In this document: in pieces, positions 26,492 to 35,968 of the stretch | How the letters are laid out: every line of letters begins with the position of its first letter | Position numbering within the stretch: the first letter of the stretch is position 1 | DNA from: Burkholderia sp. GAS332 | GTDB taxonomy: Bacteria; Pseudomonadota; Gammaproteobacteria; Burkholderiales; Burkholderiaceae | Assembly (NCBI GenBank): GCA_900142905.1 | Contig: FSRV01000002.1 | Coordinates: 744,001-808,000, forward strand | DNA: 64,000 nucleotides | Direction of reading: 5' to 3' | Program-made: the position numbers and the translations under genes | The notes under the pieces: generated by a model | What the model saw: the letters and a program-made list of their open reading frames with translations, nothing else | What the model was told of the DNA's origin: nothing | Databases searched by the model: none

Positions 26492-27964
26492 CTAAGCACG
26501 CATCAACGCACGCACAGCTTTCGCCGCCATCGGATGCCCCAGGTCCGACGCAACGAAATGCGCCACTTTGCGCTCGGCAAGATTGATCGTCACGTAGTCG
26601 TTCGGCGCTTTGGTATTGAGACCGTCAGACGCCGAGTGATACTCGATACGTAACTGCGTCGCGGTGACGACGATGCGCAGATAGCCGTAGTTGGTGTCGT
26701 CGTAGTTTTCCAGCACGACCTGATCCGTGGTGGCCGACGCCGCCTGCATGATTTGCGGCGCGCGGATGGCGGGCGCGCCCTGCGCGGCGAGCTTGACCAA
26801 ACCGTGTCCACCGTTACCGCATACGAGGTAGGGAATCTGCGTGCCGTCCGCATTTCGCGTACGCGTGAAGCGCTGATAATTGTGCGCATGGCCGGAAAGA
26901 AACGCATGCGGCCATACGCCGTTGGCTTCGCAGATCTTGTCGATCTGCGCCAGCATATCGACGCTCGATCCGTGTCCGCCCGCGCTGTACGGCGGATGAT
27001 GATCCGCGATCAGCAGTGCGCCCGTGAACTTCTCGGCTTTGACACGCTTGAGCGCGGCGTCGAGAAAGTCGAGTTGAGTGCGCCCGATGGTCGGGTTTGA
27101 AATTACACCGGGATCTTCGAGCGTGTTGCTGTAGATCGCCAGCACGCGCACGAACGGCGCCTCGAACGTGAAGAACACGCCGGGCTGGATTTGCGCGGTA
27201 CGCGACAGTCCGCCGGCTTCGGGCGTAACGGCGAAGGTCTCCGCGCAAAAATTTCGCAGGAACGCAGTGAGACTGGCGGCGTGCGCTTCCGGCGAAACCA
27301 TGCCGTCATGGTTGCCGGCGCAGGCGAGGATGGGCGCCGGATAGTTTCGATACGGTTCGTAAAACTGATCGTAATAGTACTTGCCCTCGCCAAAGCTATA
27401 GACGACGTCGCCGAGCATCAAGGCAAACTGCGGCACCTCGCTGGCGTTAGCTTCGTTGAAGTCGGCGGTCAATTTATCGGTCACTTCGTTTTGGGTCGCC
27501 GGACCGGTCGTATTGCCGCAATCCCCTAGCGCGTGAAAGACCAGTTGTCCGGCGGCTGTGATTCTGTCGATGGCGGTTGCGTTGTCACCCATGACCTCGG
27601 CCAGCGTGAGTTGGGGCTCCACGCCCCCTCTCGGTGCGGGAAACGGCAACGGAAACAGTTTGTGCTCCGCATTGAGCTTGTCGATTTCCTTGTAGGCCGC
27701 ATTGTCCGACGGGTGGAGCACACGAAACACCGTTGGGTCCGCGGTCGGCTGAGGTTGCGCGAACACGGGCTGGTCCAGCACTCGCGGACCGAGCGTGGTG
27801 GCGGCGGCGGTGGTCGTGCTCGCAGGCGGGTTTGAGTCGCTAGTGTGAGCCGTGGCCTTTTTCCCGGATGCCGCAGCCTTGCTGGACGACTTTCGTTTCC
27901 CTTCAGCTTTCGCCGTGCTTTCTTTCGCCTTGGCTTTGGGTTTCGACTCGCGTTTTGCCGACAT
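26492..27964 (-). CDS. Calcineurin-like metallophosphoesterase
   Basis: 490 residues from MSAKRESKPKAKAKES, chosen for its AAGAGG site. The first 45 residues are a Lys/Ala/Ser-rich, disordered tail of unknown role. The phosphoesterase core shows LGDCGN, LMLGDVVYS, CAGNHDGMV, ADHHPPYS and LSGHAHNYQRF, which supply the two-metal site. No signal peptide, unlike most purple acid phosphatase-like relatives, so a cytosolic site is likely. The substrate is unknown. Confidence 0.8.
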   Translation of the reverse strand: MSAKRESKPKAKAKESTAKAEGKRKSSSKAAASGKKATAHTSDSNPPASTTTAAATTLGPRVLDQPVFAQPQPTADPTVFRVLHPSDNAAYKEIDKLNAEHKLFPLPFPAPRGGVEPQLTLAEVMGDNATAIDRITAAGQLVFHALGDCGNTTGPATQNEVTDKLTADFNEANASEVPQFALMLGDVVYSFGEGKYYYDQFYEPYRNYPAPILACAGNHDGMVSPEAHAASLTAFLRNFCAETFAVTPEAGGLSRTAQIQPGVFFTFEAPFVRVLAIYSNTLEDPGVISNPTIGRTQLDFLDAALKRVKAEKFTGALLIADHHPPYSAGGHGSSVDMLAQIDKICEANGVWPHAFLSGHAHNYQRFTRTRNADGTQIPYLVCGNGGHGLVKLAAQGAPAIRAPQIMQAASATTDQVVLENYDDTNYGYLRIVVTATQLRIEYHSASDGLNTKAPNDYVTINLAERKVAHFVASDLGHPMAAKAVRALMRA

Positions 27965-28321
27965 ATGCGCCTCTTGAGGAAGAGTAAGCGGGGGTGGTGA
28001 TACGCAAGCGGCTTGCGCCGTTCCGTTCATTGAACCCTACGACATGCGTATTTCGGAAAAGTGTCGCGATGGTGTTGAACATGGCTCACGGTCGCGCTTG
28101 ACCGGGCGCGCGGCACGGGCCGGGCTCAACCCGAAACAATTTATGTCGGCCTATGTCGCGGCCCGTTTGAATCGCCCGGAAAGCCTTGTCCAGCAGGGCT
28201 CTGTCGTGGTGAAACAGGGTGACATATCTTCGCTGCTGATTAAAATCACGCGTCCTTCTATAGTCCGTTCGTCGCCACGCCGCAGTGCGCAGAAGTGGCC
28301 CGAAATCAAGAAGGACATACC
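27965..28321. other. Divergent intergenic region
   Basis: 357 bp between the phosphoesterase and the repeat-protein genes, which are transcribed away from each other, so it must hold both promoters. I see no strong -35/-10 pair or palindrome. The AAGGAC ahead of the GTG at 28322 is the ribosome site. Confidence 0.4.
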
Positions 28322-29293
28322 GTGAAAGACTGTTCGTTCGTTGTCCCAGCCACCGGCGCTTTCCTTGCCTCCGTGACCCCCATCGCATCCGTTCGCGGCA
28401 CCTTGCGCAAGCTTGTGCTCAGCGCAACCGTCGCCGTACTCGCGCTGGGTAGCGCGTCGGCTTTCGCCTGGTCGCAGCACGGCACCGCCTACACCTCGCG
28501 CGGCACCTACAACGGCGCGCGTTATGGTTCGTGTGGCGGTGGCAGTTGTTCGCATGCGGGCGGCGTGGCGGGTCCTTACGGCGGCCTGGCGACCAACACC
28601 GGTACGGTGACCCGCAACGCGCCGGGTCAGTTCTCGAATTCAGGCACCGCGACAGGACGCTACGGCAACCAGGTCCAGCACGCCGGCGATACCAACTGTG
28701 CAGGCGGCACGTGTTCCCACACCGGTACCCTGACCGGACCGGACGGCAAAACAGCCACCACGTCCGGCGATGTGACGAAAACCGCGCCAGGCCAGTATTC
28801 GTCGTCCGGGTCGATCACGGGCTCGAACGGCAACACGGTCAACCATTCGGCAGCGACAAACTGCGCGGGCGCTTCGTGTTCACGTTCCGGCACGGTGACC
28901 GGGTCTGATGGAGGGACCGTCAATCACTCCGGCACGGCCACGCGTGTTGCCCCGGGTGTCGTGACGACGTCGACGAGCGCAACGGGTACACATGGCAACA
29001 CGGTGACGACAAGCGGGACGGTCACGACCACCGGCGTCGTCACGACGGGCAGCACGACCGTCGTGGTGGCGGCGAAGCCGGTCGTTGTCGCACCGCCGCC
29101 GGCTGTGTATGTGCCGCCGCCTCCGGTTGTGTATGTTCCGCCGCCGCCGGTTGTCTACGTTCCGCCGCCGCCCCCGCCGCCTGCTGTGTATGTCGCGCCG
29201 CGCGTTGTCTATGTAGCGCCTGCGCCGCGCCCTGTCGTGTGGGTGCCGGGGCACTGGGTGGGCAATGTCTGGGTGCCGGCGCACTGGTCATGA
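28322..29293 (+). CDS. Exported Cys-loop repeat protein with proline-rich C-terminus
   Basis: 323 residues from GTG with AAGGAC upstream. A signal peptide ends near GSASAFA|WSQHG. At least three repeats follow, each with a C-x4-CS pair (SCGGGSCSHAG, NCAGGTCSHTG, NCAGASCSRSG) and G-rich TG.TG..G..V..SG.. strands, suggesting a small disulfide-stapled beta-repeat. Then VYVPPPPP-type repeats and a final VPGHWVGNVWVPAHW. The lay-out fits a surface or envelope-associated protein. No function is known to me. The stop overlaps the next start (ATGA). Confidence 0.75.
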   Translation: MKDCSFVVPATGAFLASVTPIASVRGTLRKLVLSATVAVLALGSASAFAWSQHGTAYTSRGTYNGARYGSCGGGSCSHAGGVAGPYGGLATNTGTVTRNAPGQFSNSGTATGRYGNQVQHAGDTNCAGGTCSHTGTLTGPDGKTATTSGDVTKTAPGQYSSSGSITGSNGNTVNHSAATNCAGASCSRSGTVTGSDGGTVNHSGTATRVAPGVVTTSTSATGTHGNTVTTSGTVTTTGVVTTGSTTVVVAAKPVVVAPPPAVYVPPPPVVYVPPPPVVYVPPPPPPPAVYVAPRVVYVAPAPRPVVWVPGHWVGNVWVPAHWS

Positions 29294-29685
29294 GTGAAAA
29301 CGTGCGGGTGAGAACGGGCGATGAGGCCGGGCCAATCGGTCCGCCATGGATGAGCGAGCAGGGAAGTGCGAGGGCAGTCCGGTCACGTTTCAACGCGGTA
29401 CGCACACGGACCTTATACAAGGTCGGTGCGTTGGCAACGATGATCGTTGCTACAGGTGTAGCGATTGCAGTGGGTGAGGGCATCACAAACACGGAAACGC
29501 ATGCTGTGCACCGGGCGATTGAACCCGGACAGAACTGTTCGGCGAAATACGCAGCGTTGCTCGACCTTGCCGAATTGGCGAGACGTGATGGCAAATCGTC
29601 GGAGGTCGTGGTGCGCGGGTTGAGCGATCGCGGCGGAGCAATGAGCGGATGTTTGCCGACGGGCAAGCGCGCGCGGTCCGATTAA
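29290..29685 (+). CDS. Single-pass membrane protein of unknown function
   Basis: 131 residues starting MSENVRVRTGDEAG, with its ATG overlapping the previous stop, so translation is coupled. One hydrophobic segment (GALATMIVATGVAIAVG, about 47-63) and a C-terminal domain with two cysteines (GQNCSAKY, GAMSGCLP), probably periplasmic. The coupling to the Cys-loop protein suggests a joint role. No family recognised. Confidence 0.6.
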   Translation: MSENVRVRTGDEAGPIGPPWMSEQGSARAVRSRFNAVRTRTLYKVGALATMIVATGVAIAVGEGITNTETHAVHRAIEPGQNCSAKYAALLDLAELARRDGKSSEVVVRGLSDRGGAMSGCLPTGKRARSD

Positions 29686-29793
29686 AAGCACGGAACCCGA
29701 ACAGGCCTAGGACGCCCCTCAGTTTTTTCTAAAGGCGGTTTATCGACGAAGGCGATTCACATAGGCAACGGTGCTTTTGCTTGCGTCGAAAGC

Positions 29794-29825
29794 GGGCGCT
29801 CCAAATCCTTGAACAAGGAGCGCCC
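29794..29825 (-). terminator. Hairpin downstream of the EF-hand gene
   Basis: GGGCGCTCC and GGAGCGCCC form a 9-bp perfect stem with a 14-base loop, 20 bp after the stop of the minus-strand gene at 29845. The T-run is poor, so termination strength is uncertain. Confidence 0.5.
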
Positions 29826-29844
29826 CTTAGTCACTGCCCCACGG

Positions 29845-30249
29845 CTATCGGCCCTGCTGTTGCAGATACTGCCTGACGTCGTCCATGGTCACACTTCCTT
29901 TATGGCTTGCATCGATCTGATCGAAGTGCTTGGCGACATAGCCGAGCCCCGCGGTCTGGGCCTGAGTTTTTGTGACCGCCGCGCCATTACTAAGGACCGT
30001 GTTCGCTCCCAGCCGCGCTTCGAGCCGCTGCTGAGCTTCCTGCTGCAGTGCCGTGCCGGTCGACGGCGCGATAGGGGTAGCACGGTTTTGAGGAAAGAAC
30101 GGACCGTCGACGCCCCTGGATCCGCTTGGCGGCGTCGCCGGCGCCACCGCTTGCGGCGGTAACGCATGCGCGCTGCCAATAAAGCAGCCAAAGGCGATCA
30201 ACGGGGAAACACGCCGCAACATATCGAAAAGAGACATGATGACTCGCAT
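29845..30249 (-). CDS. Small exported protein with a degenerate EF-hand
   Basis: 134 residues. Hydrophobic signal (VSPLIAFGCFIGSAHA|LPPQ), a Pro/Ala-rich linker, then an EF-hand-like helix-loop-helix (HFDQIDASHKGSVTMDDVRQYL). The loop has Asp at 1, Ser at 3, Gly at 6 and Asp at 12 where Glu is usual, so calcium binding may be weak. Several ATGs are possible; 30249 is taken as the start. It lies just downstream of the S10 peptidase gene and may be cotranscribed with it. Confidence 0.65.
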   Translation of the reverse strand: MRVIMSLFDMLRRVSPLIAFGCFIGSAHALPPQAVAPATPPSGSRGVDGPFFPQNRATPIAPSTGTALQQEAQQRLEARLGANTVLSNGAAVTKTQAQTAGLGYVAKHFDQIDASHKGSVTMDDVRQYLQQQGR

Positions 30250-30298
30250 TGATTGAGTGAATAGAGTATTGCGAACGAGGCACATCGCGTCAGTTCAG

Positions 30299-32143
30299 TC
30301 AGGGTGCCGTGGCTTGCGCCGTGGCGGTGGCCGTCGGCTGACTGGCGGGGCTTTCGTCATGCCACGGCGCCGGCAGCGTCCAGAGCGCGAGTGCATCCGG
30401 AAGCGGCGTGCCCCGATAGAAGCGCACCAGATCCCGTTTCATCAGCGGACGGGCGACGTCATCCAGATAGATCATATGTCCGCCCTGGAAGAAGTTGACC
30501 TGCAGGTCCGGATTCAGACCGGGTACTGTTTGCAGTCGCGCCAGCTGTTTCTCGGTATTGAAGAACGGTGTGGCCAGATCATGAAAGCCGTTTTCCGAGA
30601 GTACCCTGAGTTTCGGATTGAGCGTCAGCGCGCCCAGCAGATCCGGGATCGTGTCGGGCAGGGGCTGTCCGTCATGCGAGAAGTTCCAAACGTTGATGAT
30701 GTTGTCGTTCAGCGGCAAATAGGTCGCATTCGGCGCCGTATACCCCAGGTAGTCAGGCATCTGCGTCGCCAGCGCCGTGGTGAACGGCTGGGAGATCAGG
30801 ATGTCAGACGGGTCCCCGTCGTTTTGCAAACGCGGATCCGAATTCGGCAATGACACGCGCCCGTCGTACCGGCCGATCGTCGTGCCTGGCAGAAGACTCG
30901 TCGAGAACGGATTCGCGCCGAAGTAGCCCTGCAGCGCCTGCGTGGTCAAACTGGAGGGGAACATCCACGCCTGAAGCGTTTGGGCACTCGGAAACACCGG
31001 CGTACCCAGCGCGTCCGGTATGCCAAGCTGACTGAGCACCCACGATTGCGAATACCGCCTGAACCGGTTGTACTCGGCCGTGACGAACAGGCTCGCCTGC
31101 AGTGCGTAAAGGTCCTGATTGAGCGGCGCTGGCGACACCTGGTTGTAGTAAGCCGCGACTTCCGCGTAGCCGGGGAAATAGCCGGCCAACGTGTCCGTAT
31201 CCAATGCCAGCGCGCTCGTCGAGTTCGTGATGGCGACGGCCTCGATCGCATCCGCGAAATAGTTCAGGATTGACGACTGAAGGACGATGCCGGTCAGATG
31301 CACGCCCGCCGATTCAAGCGCCAAGGCGAGCATATCGGTGCGAGGCGTACCGTACGACTCGCCGTACAGATAGATCGGCGAACTGCTGCGATTGTTGACC
31401 GTCAGATAGCGCTGGATGAAGTCGCGCATGATGTTGACGTCCGCGTCGGTGGTCCAGTACTTCTGGTTCGTATTCGGCAAAATCGCCTCGGAAAGGCCGG
31501 TTCCAGGCGGGTCGATGAAGACCATGTCCGTGGTGTCGATCAGGCTGTCCTTATTGTCGACGAGCGGATAATTCGGCCAGTTGCCGAACACCGGATCGGG
31601 CGTGGCGACCCGTGTCGGCGCGAATGAGCCGAGCCGCAGCCAGATCGAGGAGGAGCCCGGGCCGCCGTTATACACGAACGTGACAGGCCGTGGCGAGCCG
31701 TTCGTACTCGGCGCGGTGTACGCGACATAGGACATCGTGGCTTCGGGGTTGCCGCTCGAATCGGCGGCTGTCAAATGGCCGGTCGTCGTAGTGTAGTTGA
31801 TCGGTGTTCTGCCTAACGTCCATTGGTAGTGCATGACCGCCGCCTTCTCGGAGGCCTGGGCCGGCGCGAGACCATCTGTGGCGTTGCCCGAATAGGCGAC
31901 CGGGTCGATATAGGTTTGATTGCCTGCTTGCGACTGCGCGGCGGCTTGTTGTGCGGTGAGTTGCTGATTCGCTGCAGTCTGCTGCTGCATGCTCACAGCC
32001 GTGCCTGAGGGCGAGCTGCCGTCGCCTCCGCCGCAACCGCCGAGAAACATGATCGCGACCGCTAAAGTGCCCAAGCCCGGCAGCCTGCCATGGCGATGAC
32101 GTTGATGATGGCTATGACCGGTAACACGCTCGTCTCGTTTCAT
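30299..32143 (-). CDS. Serine carboxypeptidase-like (S10) lipoprotein
   Basis: 614 residues from MKRDERVTG, with an AAGGATAGAG ribosome site. Lipobox LGGC (Cys37) indicates a lipoprotein. The S10 fold is shown by NGGPGSSS (159-166), DPPGTGLS, the nucleophile GESYG (Ser263), an Asp in ENGFHDLATPF and His in FQGGHMIYLDD. A Gln/Ala-rich linker precedes the catalytic domain. Bacterial S10 proteins are peptidases or acyl-transfer enzymes; the substrate here is unknown. Confidence 0.83.
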   Translation of the reverse strand: MKRDERVTGHSHHQRHRHGRLPGLGTLAVAIMFLGGCGGGDGSSPSGTAVSMQQQTAANQQLTAQQAAAQSQAGNQTYIDPVAYSGNATDGLAPAQASEKAAVMHYQWTLGRTPINYTTTTGHLTAADSSGNPEATMSYVAYTAPSTNGSPRPVTFVYNGGPGSSSIWLRLGSFAPTRVATPDPVFGNWPNYPLVDNKDSLIDTTDMVFIDPPGTGLSEAILPNTNQKYWTTDADVNIMRDFIQRYLTVNNRSSSPIYLYGESYGTPRTDMLALALESAGVHLTGIVLQSSILNYFADAIEAVAITNSTSALALDTDTLAGYFPGYAEVAAYYNQVSPAPLNQDLYALQASLFVTAEYNRFRRYSQSWVLSQLGIPDALGTPVFPSAQTLQAWMFPSSLTTQALQGYFGANPFSTSLLPGTTIGRYDGRVSLPNSDPRLQNDGDPSDILISQPFTTALATQMPDYLGYTAPNATYLPLNDNIINVWNFSHDGQPLPDTIPDLLGALTLNPKLRVLSENGFHDLATPFFNTEKQLARLQTVPGLNPDLQVNFFQGGHMIYLDDVARPLMKRDLVRFYRGTPLPDALALWTLPAPWHDESPASQPTATATAQATAP

Positions 32144-32688
32144 CTCTATCCTTGGTGGTGGATTCAGATACCAATTCACAAAGGCCGCTCATCGCCGATG
32201 AAAATATATCGGAGTTCGAAATATTGATGATGCATCGTCGGCATGCAGCGGTTGAGACCAACTTACTTCAATGCGCATAGATTCAGATCTCTATGCAATA
32301 TGCGTAGAATAACTAAATATCTGATTTGGATATTCCGGTTCTTTTCGGGGTATTTTCCGCAAGCGGATATTCCTATATTGGCGGCAGATGAAAAATAGGT
32401 GACGCCACCAGAGTTTGTCAAGGATCTACCGGATTTCCGTAATTGCAATTTCGGGAAATGCTTGAATTCGCATGGGAATCAACCAGTCCCGCGATGAGGC
32501 CGGTGTGAGTTAATCGGTTATTTATTACGGAGCAAAATGTTTTTGTTTGTTAATCGTAATAATTGAAGCGTGCCAACGAGCATAAGCGTCCTGCTCATGC
32601 GTGAAGTCGTGAAGTCTTGAGGTTCCGTCAGCCGGCCCGATTGGCTGGCCTGCCGCACCGTTGCGGGGATGAACGCGGCGCCGTATGG
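32144..32688. other. AT-rich intergenic region
   Basis: 545 bp, clearly AT-richer than the surrounding genes, between two minus-strand genes. It holds short repeats such as ATGCGCATAGATTCAGATCTCTATGC (a loose inverted repeat of GCATAGA/TCTATGC at about 32273-32297). No gene-like frame. It probably contains the promoter of the S10 lipoprotein and the end of the GNAT transcript. Confidence 0.4.
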
Positions 32689-33177
32689 CTACGTGGCCTG
32701 ATTTCCCGGACGCGTCAGATCGCGTTCCATAAAGAGCGTGCCCGCAATCGGATTGAAAACATAAGCCGGGATCGGCTTGAAACCCAGCGACGTATAAAGC
32801 TGTTGTGCAGCCTGCATATCGGGAAGCGTGTCGAGACGAATGCGCGTATATCCCGCTTCCTGAGCAATTCGGCAAATCAGCGTTGCCAATTGCCTGCCGG
32901 CCTGCTGGCCGCGTCCAGATGGACGGATATAAAGGCGTTTCATTTCGCACGTCAATTCGTCCAAAGGACGCATTGCCACACAGCCAACCACGTTCTCGTT
33001 GTTCCGCGCAAGAAGAACGCGCCCTCGGGGCGCCGCAAACTTGCCAGGCAAGTCCGCGAGTTCCGACTCGAAATTCTGGAAGCTCAGATCGATGCCCAGG
33101 CTTTCGGCATACTCGCGAAATATCGTCCGTACAACTTCAAGCTGTTCGGGAAATCGAGCAGGATAAATTTCTACCAT
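32689..33177 (-). CDS. GNAT-family N-acetyltransferase
   Basis: 162 residues with the GNAT fold: beta4 ending CEMKRLYIRPSGRGQQAGRQLA (acetyl-CoA pyrophosphate loop R/QxxGxG/A) and YTRIRLDTLPDMQAAQQLYTSLGFKPI. The closest general type is the small GCN5-like enzyme that acts on small molecules. It lies 55 bp downstream of the histidine kinase gene. Substrate unknown. Confidence 0.82.
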   Translation of the reverse strand: MVEIYPARFPEQLEVVRTIFREYAESLGIDLSFQNFESELADLPGKFAAPRGRVLLARNNENVVGCVAMRPLDELTCEMKRLYIRPSGRGQQAGRQLATLICRIAQEAGYTRIRLDTLPDMQAAQQLYTSLGFKPIPAYVFNPIAGTLFMERDLTRPGNQAT

Positions 33178-33231
33178 TCACACGTCTCCATCGCCTCACC
33201 ACCGGTTCTGGCGTGAGTTGCCAGCAGGCGT

Positions 33232-34449
33232 TTAGTCGGTTTCAGCGAGCACCAGCGGGAACCGGATTTCGAACGTGGTCCCTACGCCTTCGCGTGACGC
33301 AAAATCGATCTGACCGTTCAACACGCGGCAAAGCTCCTTGACGATCGCGAGGCCGAGGCCCGTGCCGGGAATATCTTCGCCGGCAGCGCGTTCGAATTCG
33401 TCGAATACCCGGTGTGCATCTGAAGGGGCAATGCCCACTCCGGTATCCGACACGCGAATCGACCAATGCTCCGTGCCGGCTGTTGCGAAGGTCAGTTCGA
33501 TCTCGCCGGACTTCGTGTACTTGGTTGCGTTGGAGAGCAGATTGACGGCAATCTGCTTAAGCTTGAGACGATTGGAGGTGGCAGTGGATAGCGCCGGATC
33601 GAACGTCGCGTGCAACTTCAGTCCTTTGGCTTCGATTGCCGGACGCGAGGCGGCAACCAGTTCATCGTAAAGCTCATGCAACTCAACCGGCTCGCGTGTG
33701 AGCTGTGTACCGTCGCCGAGTACGACGGAGTACTCGATCATCTGGTCGACGAGTTGTTTCATGTCCGAGGCTTGCCGCTTGGCGAGCGTCAACGCCATAT
33801 CGGCCTTTGAAGGCGCCCGTTCGATCAGTTGCAGCGCAATGGAAAACGAATTCAGAAAATTGCGCAGATCGTGGACCACGCTGCGGGTGATCTGCATGCG
33901 TGACTCGTAAAGATCGCCGACCAGCCGCTGCTTGAGCGTCAGTTCGTGATTGGCGCGCTCGAGCCTGCCGGTGTACTCATCGATCTTGCGGTCCCGTTCG
34001 CTGACCACCTCCTTGATCGACGTGAGCGTGACCATGCTGAGTGTTTCGGCGACCAGGCGCCGCGCGCGACCTTCGTGGCGGCGTGTGAACGTGCTCTCCT
34101 GGTCGGCGAATTCTTCCAGTGCGTCGGCGAGCACCTGATGAAACAGATCGAGCTCGCGCACGAGTTCCTCGATCCGGTAGCCTTGACGCCAACGAACCAT
34201 GCCGTGTTTTCTCGCATCGCGTTCGATTGCCGGCTCGACGCGTTCGAGATCTTCGACGTCGAGCGCACGGCATAGTCCTTCGAGAATTTCCGGCAGGTGA
34301 TCGGCGAGCTGTTGATAGGTGAGCTTGTCCGCTTCGACGAGGTCGACATCGCCGAAAACGGCTTTTATCCATTGTTCGGTCAGGCGTGTCCGTTGCTTGC
34401 GAATGAAATCGGCAAATTTGCGCAACGGGCTAAGGCGTGTCTCGGTCAT
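33232..34449 (-). CDS. Cytosolic sensor histidine kinase with RsbRD-like N-terminus
   Basis: 405 residues without membrane helices. Residues 10-135 form a helical domain like the RsbRD/globin-like N-termini (WIKAVFGD...LTYQQLADHLPEILEGL...RWRQGYRIEELVRELDLFHQVL), then a coiled coil, phosphoacceptor His193 (SVVHDLRNFLNSFS) and ATPase boxes NLLSNATKY, DTGVGIA and GTGLGLAIV. No response regulator gene is adjacent; an orphan kinase, possibly sensing an internal signal. Confidence 0.82.
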   Translation of the reverse strand: MTETRLSPLRKFADFIRKQRTRLTEQWIKAVFGDVDLVEADKLTYQQLADHLPEILEGLCRALDVEDLERVEPAIERDARKHGMVRWRQGYRIEELVRELDLFHQVLADALEEFADQESTFTRRHEGRARRLVAETLSMVTLTSIKEVVSERDRKIDEYTGRLERANHELTLKQRLVGDLYESRMQITRSVVHDLRNFLNSFSIALQLIERAPSKADMALTLAKRQASDMKQLVDQMIEYSVVLGDGTQLTREPVELHELYDELVAASRPAIEAKGLKLHATFDPALSTATSNRLKLKQIAVNLLSNATKYTKSGEIELTFATAGTEHWSIRVSDTGVGIAPSDAHRVFDEFERAAGEDIPGTGLGLAIVKELCRVLNGQIDFASREGVGTTFEIRFPLVLAETD

Positions 34450-34574
34450 ATTGGCTGCATGGGGGGTGAGCTTTCTACCCCATTATCACCGCAATTACTG
34501 GTCGTGGAACACCTCTTGCGTAACCCGGGCGAGATGACGATGACGTCTAAGCCGGCGGCCCCTGATATTGCCGC

Positions 34575-35885
34575 TTAAGCGGCTTCGCGCCCGGCGATAT
34601 TTTTCGGTCGAGCGCGTGGGAGTACGGGCAACGGCTCGACCTTGCCGACCACGAACAGATACGACAGGGCGCCGACGATGCACAGCGAGCCCGCAACCAT
34701 GAGCGGAATCACAAACGAACCCTTTGTGATCGCCAGCATGACCCCGGTAAAAGTCGTGATGAAGATACCGGCGAGATTCCCCGCAAAGTTCTGAATGCCG
34801 CCGAGCGATGCCACATGAGCGGGTGTCGGCGCCACTTCGCCAACCAGGGTCCACACATTGGCGCCGGCGAACGACAAACTCGCATAAGCCAGGGCGAACA
34901 AGGCGAGGCATGCCCACGTGCTTTCGACCAACACCGACAGGGCTATCGACGACGACAGAAGCATGCCGAGCACAAGGCAGGTCTTGCGAGCGGCGGTCGC
35001 GCTCCATCCACGCTTGAACAGATGGTCCGACACCAGGCCGCCAAGCCAGCCGCCAGGAATGGCCAGCAGCGCCGGAAGCATGCCCCACGTCCCGAGTGAT
35101 GCGAGCGAGAATCCACGCGACTGCAGCAGATAACTCGGGAACCACGTGATAAAAAAGTAAATCGCGAAGTTGAGGCAGAACAGCCCGATCATCATGCCCC
35201 ATACCGTGCGATAGCGAAACAGATCGAGCCACGACACGGTGCCGGCGCCCTCAGCGGCGGCGGTGGCGGGCGCGGCGCGCTGTGCTAGCAGCGCGTCGAC
35301 GGCCGCCGGCGCAATGGCTCGGTATCGCTCCGGGTCACGATAGATGAACCACCAGGCGAGCGCCCATACGACGCCGAGGCCACCCGTTATCACGAACGAG
35401 CCGCGCCAGCCGACGAGAGATATTAACCACGCAACCAATGGCAGCGAGAGCGCCGATCCGACGCGCGAGCCGCTATCGAAGATGCTGCTCGCGAGGCCGC
35501 GCTCGCTGCGCGGAAACCAGTTGAACGCGACTTTGGCGAACGATGGAATCGCCGCCGCTTCGCCGACACCGAGCATCAGACGGACACCCACCAGTTGCGC
35601 GAGACCACGCGCCGCGCCGGTAGCAATCGTAAAGGCCGACCACCAGCCGACCGCCAGCGCCAGGCTCACGCGTACGCCGACCTTGTCGATGAACCAGCCG
35701 GCCGGCAGTTGCAGGAACGCGTAGGTCCAGAAGAACGCACTGAGCACGAGGCCCATGCCGACGGCGTCCAGACCCAACTCCGCGCGAATGCTCGGCGCGG
35801 CGATCGCCAGGTTGGCCCGGTCGACGAAGTTGATGACGTTGGCGAGGAAACACATGAAGATCATGGTCCATCGGATGCGTGGCAT
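34575..35885 (-). CDS. MFS hexuronate/sugar-acid transporter (ExuT/GudP-like)
   Basis: 436 residues from MPRIRWTMIFMCFLANVINFVDRANLAIAAPSIR, start chosen for GGAGACCTCT upstream. The FVDRANLA motif and GVGEAAAIPSFAKVAFNWFP are typical of ACS-family carriers of hexuronates, glucarate and galactonate. It follows uxuA by 83 bp on the same strand, suggesting uptake of glucuronate, fructuronate or mannonate. Confidence 0.87.
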   Translation of the reverse strand: MPRIRWTMIFMCFLANVINFVDRANLAIAAPSIRAELGLDAVGMGLVLSAFFWTYAFLQLPAGWFIDKVGVRVSLALAVGWWSAFTIATGAARGLAQLVGVRLMLGVGEAAAIPSFAKVAFNWFPRSERGLASSIFDSGSRVGSALSLPLVAWLISLVGWRGSFVITGGLGVVWALAWWFIYRDPERYRAIAPAAVDALLAQRAAPATAAAEGAGTVSWLDLFRYRTVWGMMIGLFCLNFAIYFFITWFPSYLLQSRGFSLASLGTWGMLPALLAIPGGWLGGLVSDHLFKRGWSATAARKTCLVLGMLLSSSIALSVLVESTWACLALFALAYASLSFAGANVWTLVGEVAPTPAHVASLGGIQNFAGNLAGIFITTFTGVMLAITKGSFVIPLMVAGSLCIVGALSYLFVVGKVEPLPVLPRARPKNIAGREAA

Positions 35886-35968
35886 AGAGGTCTCCGTCCG
35901 GATTATGGTTATGACGACGCCGGTCGAGGAGTTCGCCGGCGTCTTGTCTGGCAAGTTTTATTCGTGCT

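Noticed and set aside
28044..28325. 94-codon plus-strand frame before the Cys-loop protein gene
   Set aside because: No ribosome site, ordinary composition and overlap with the expected divergent promoter region.
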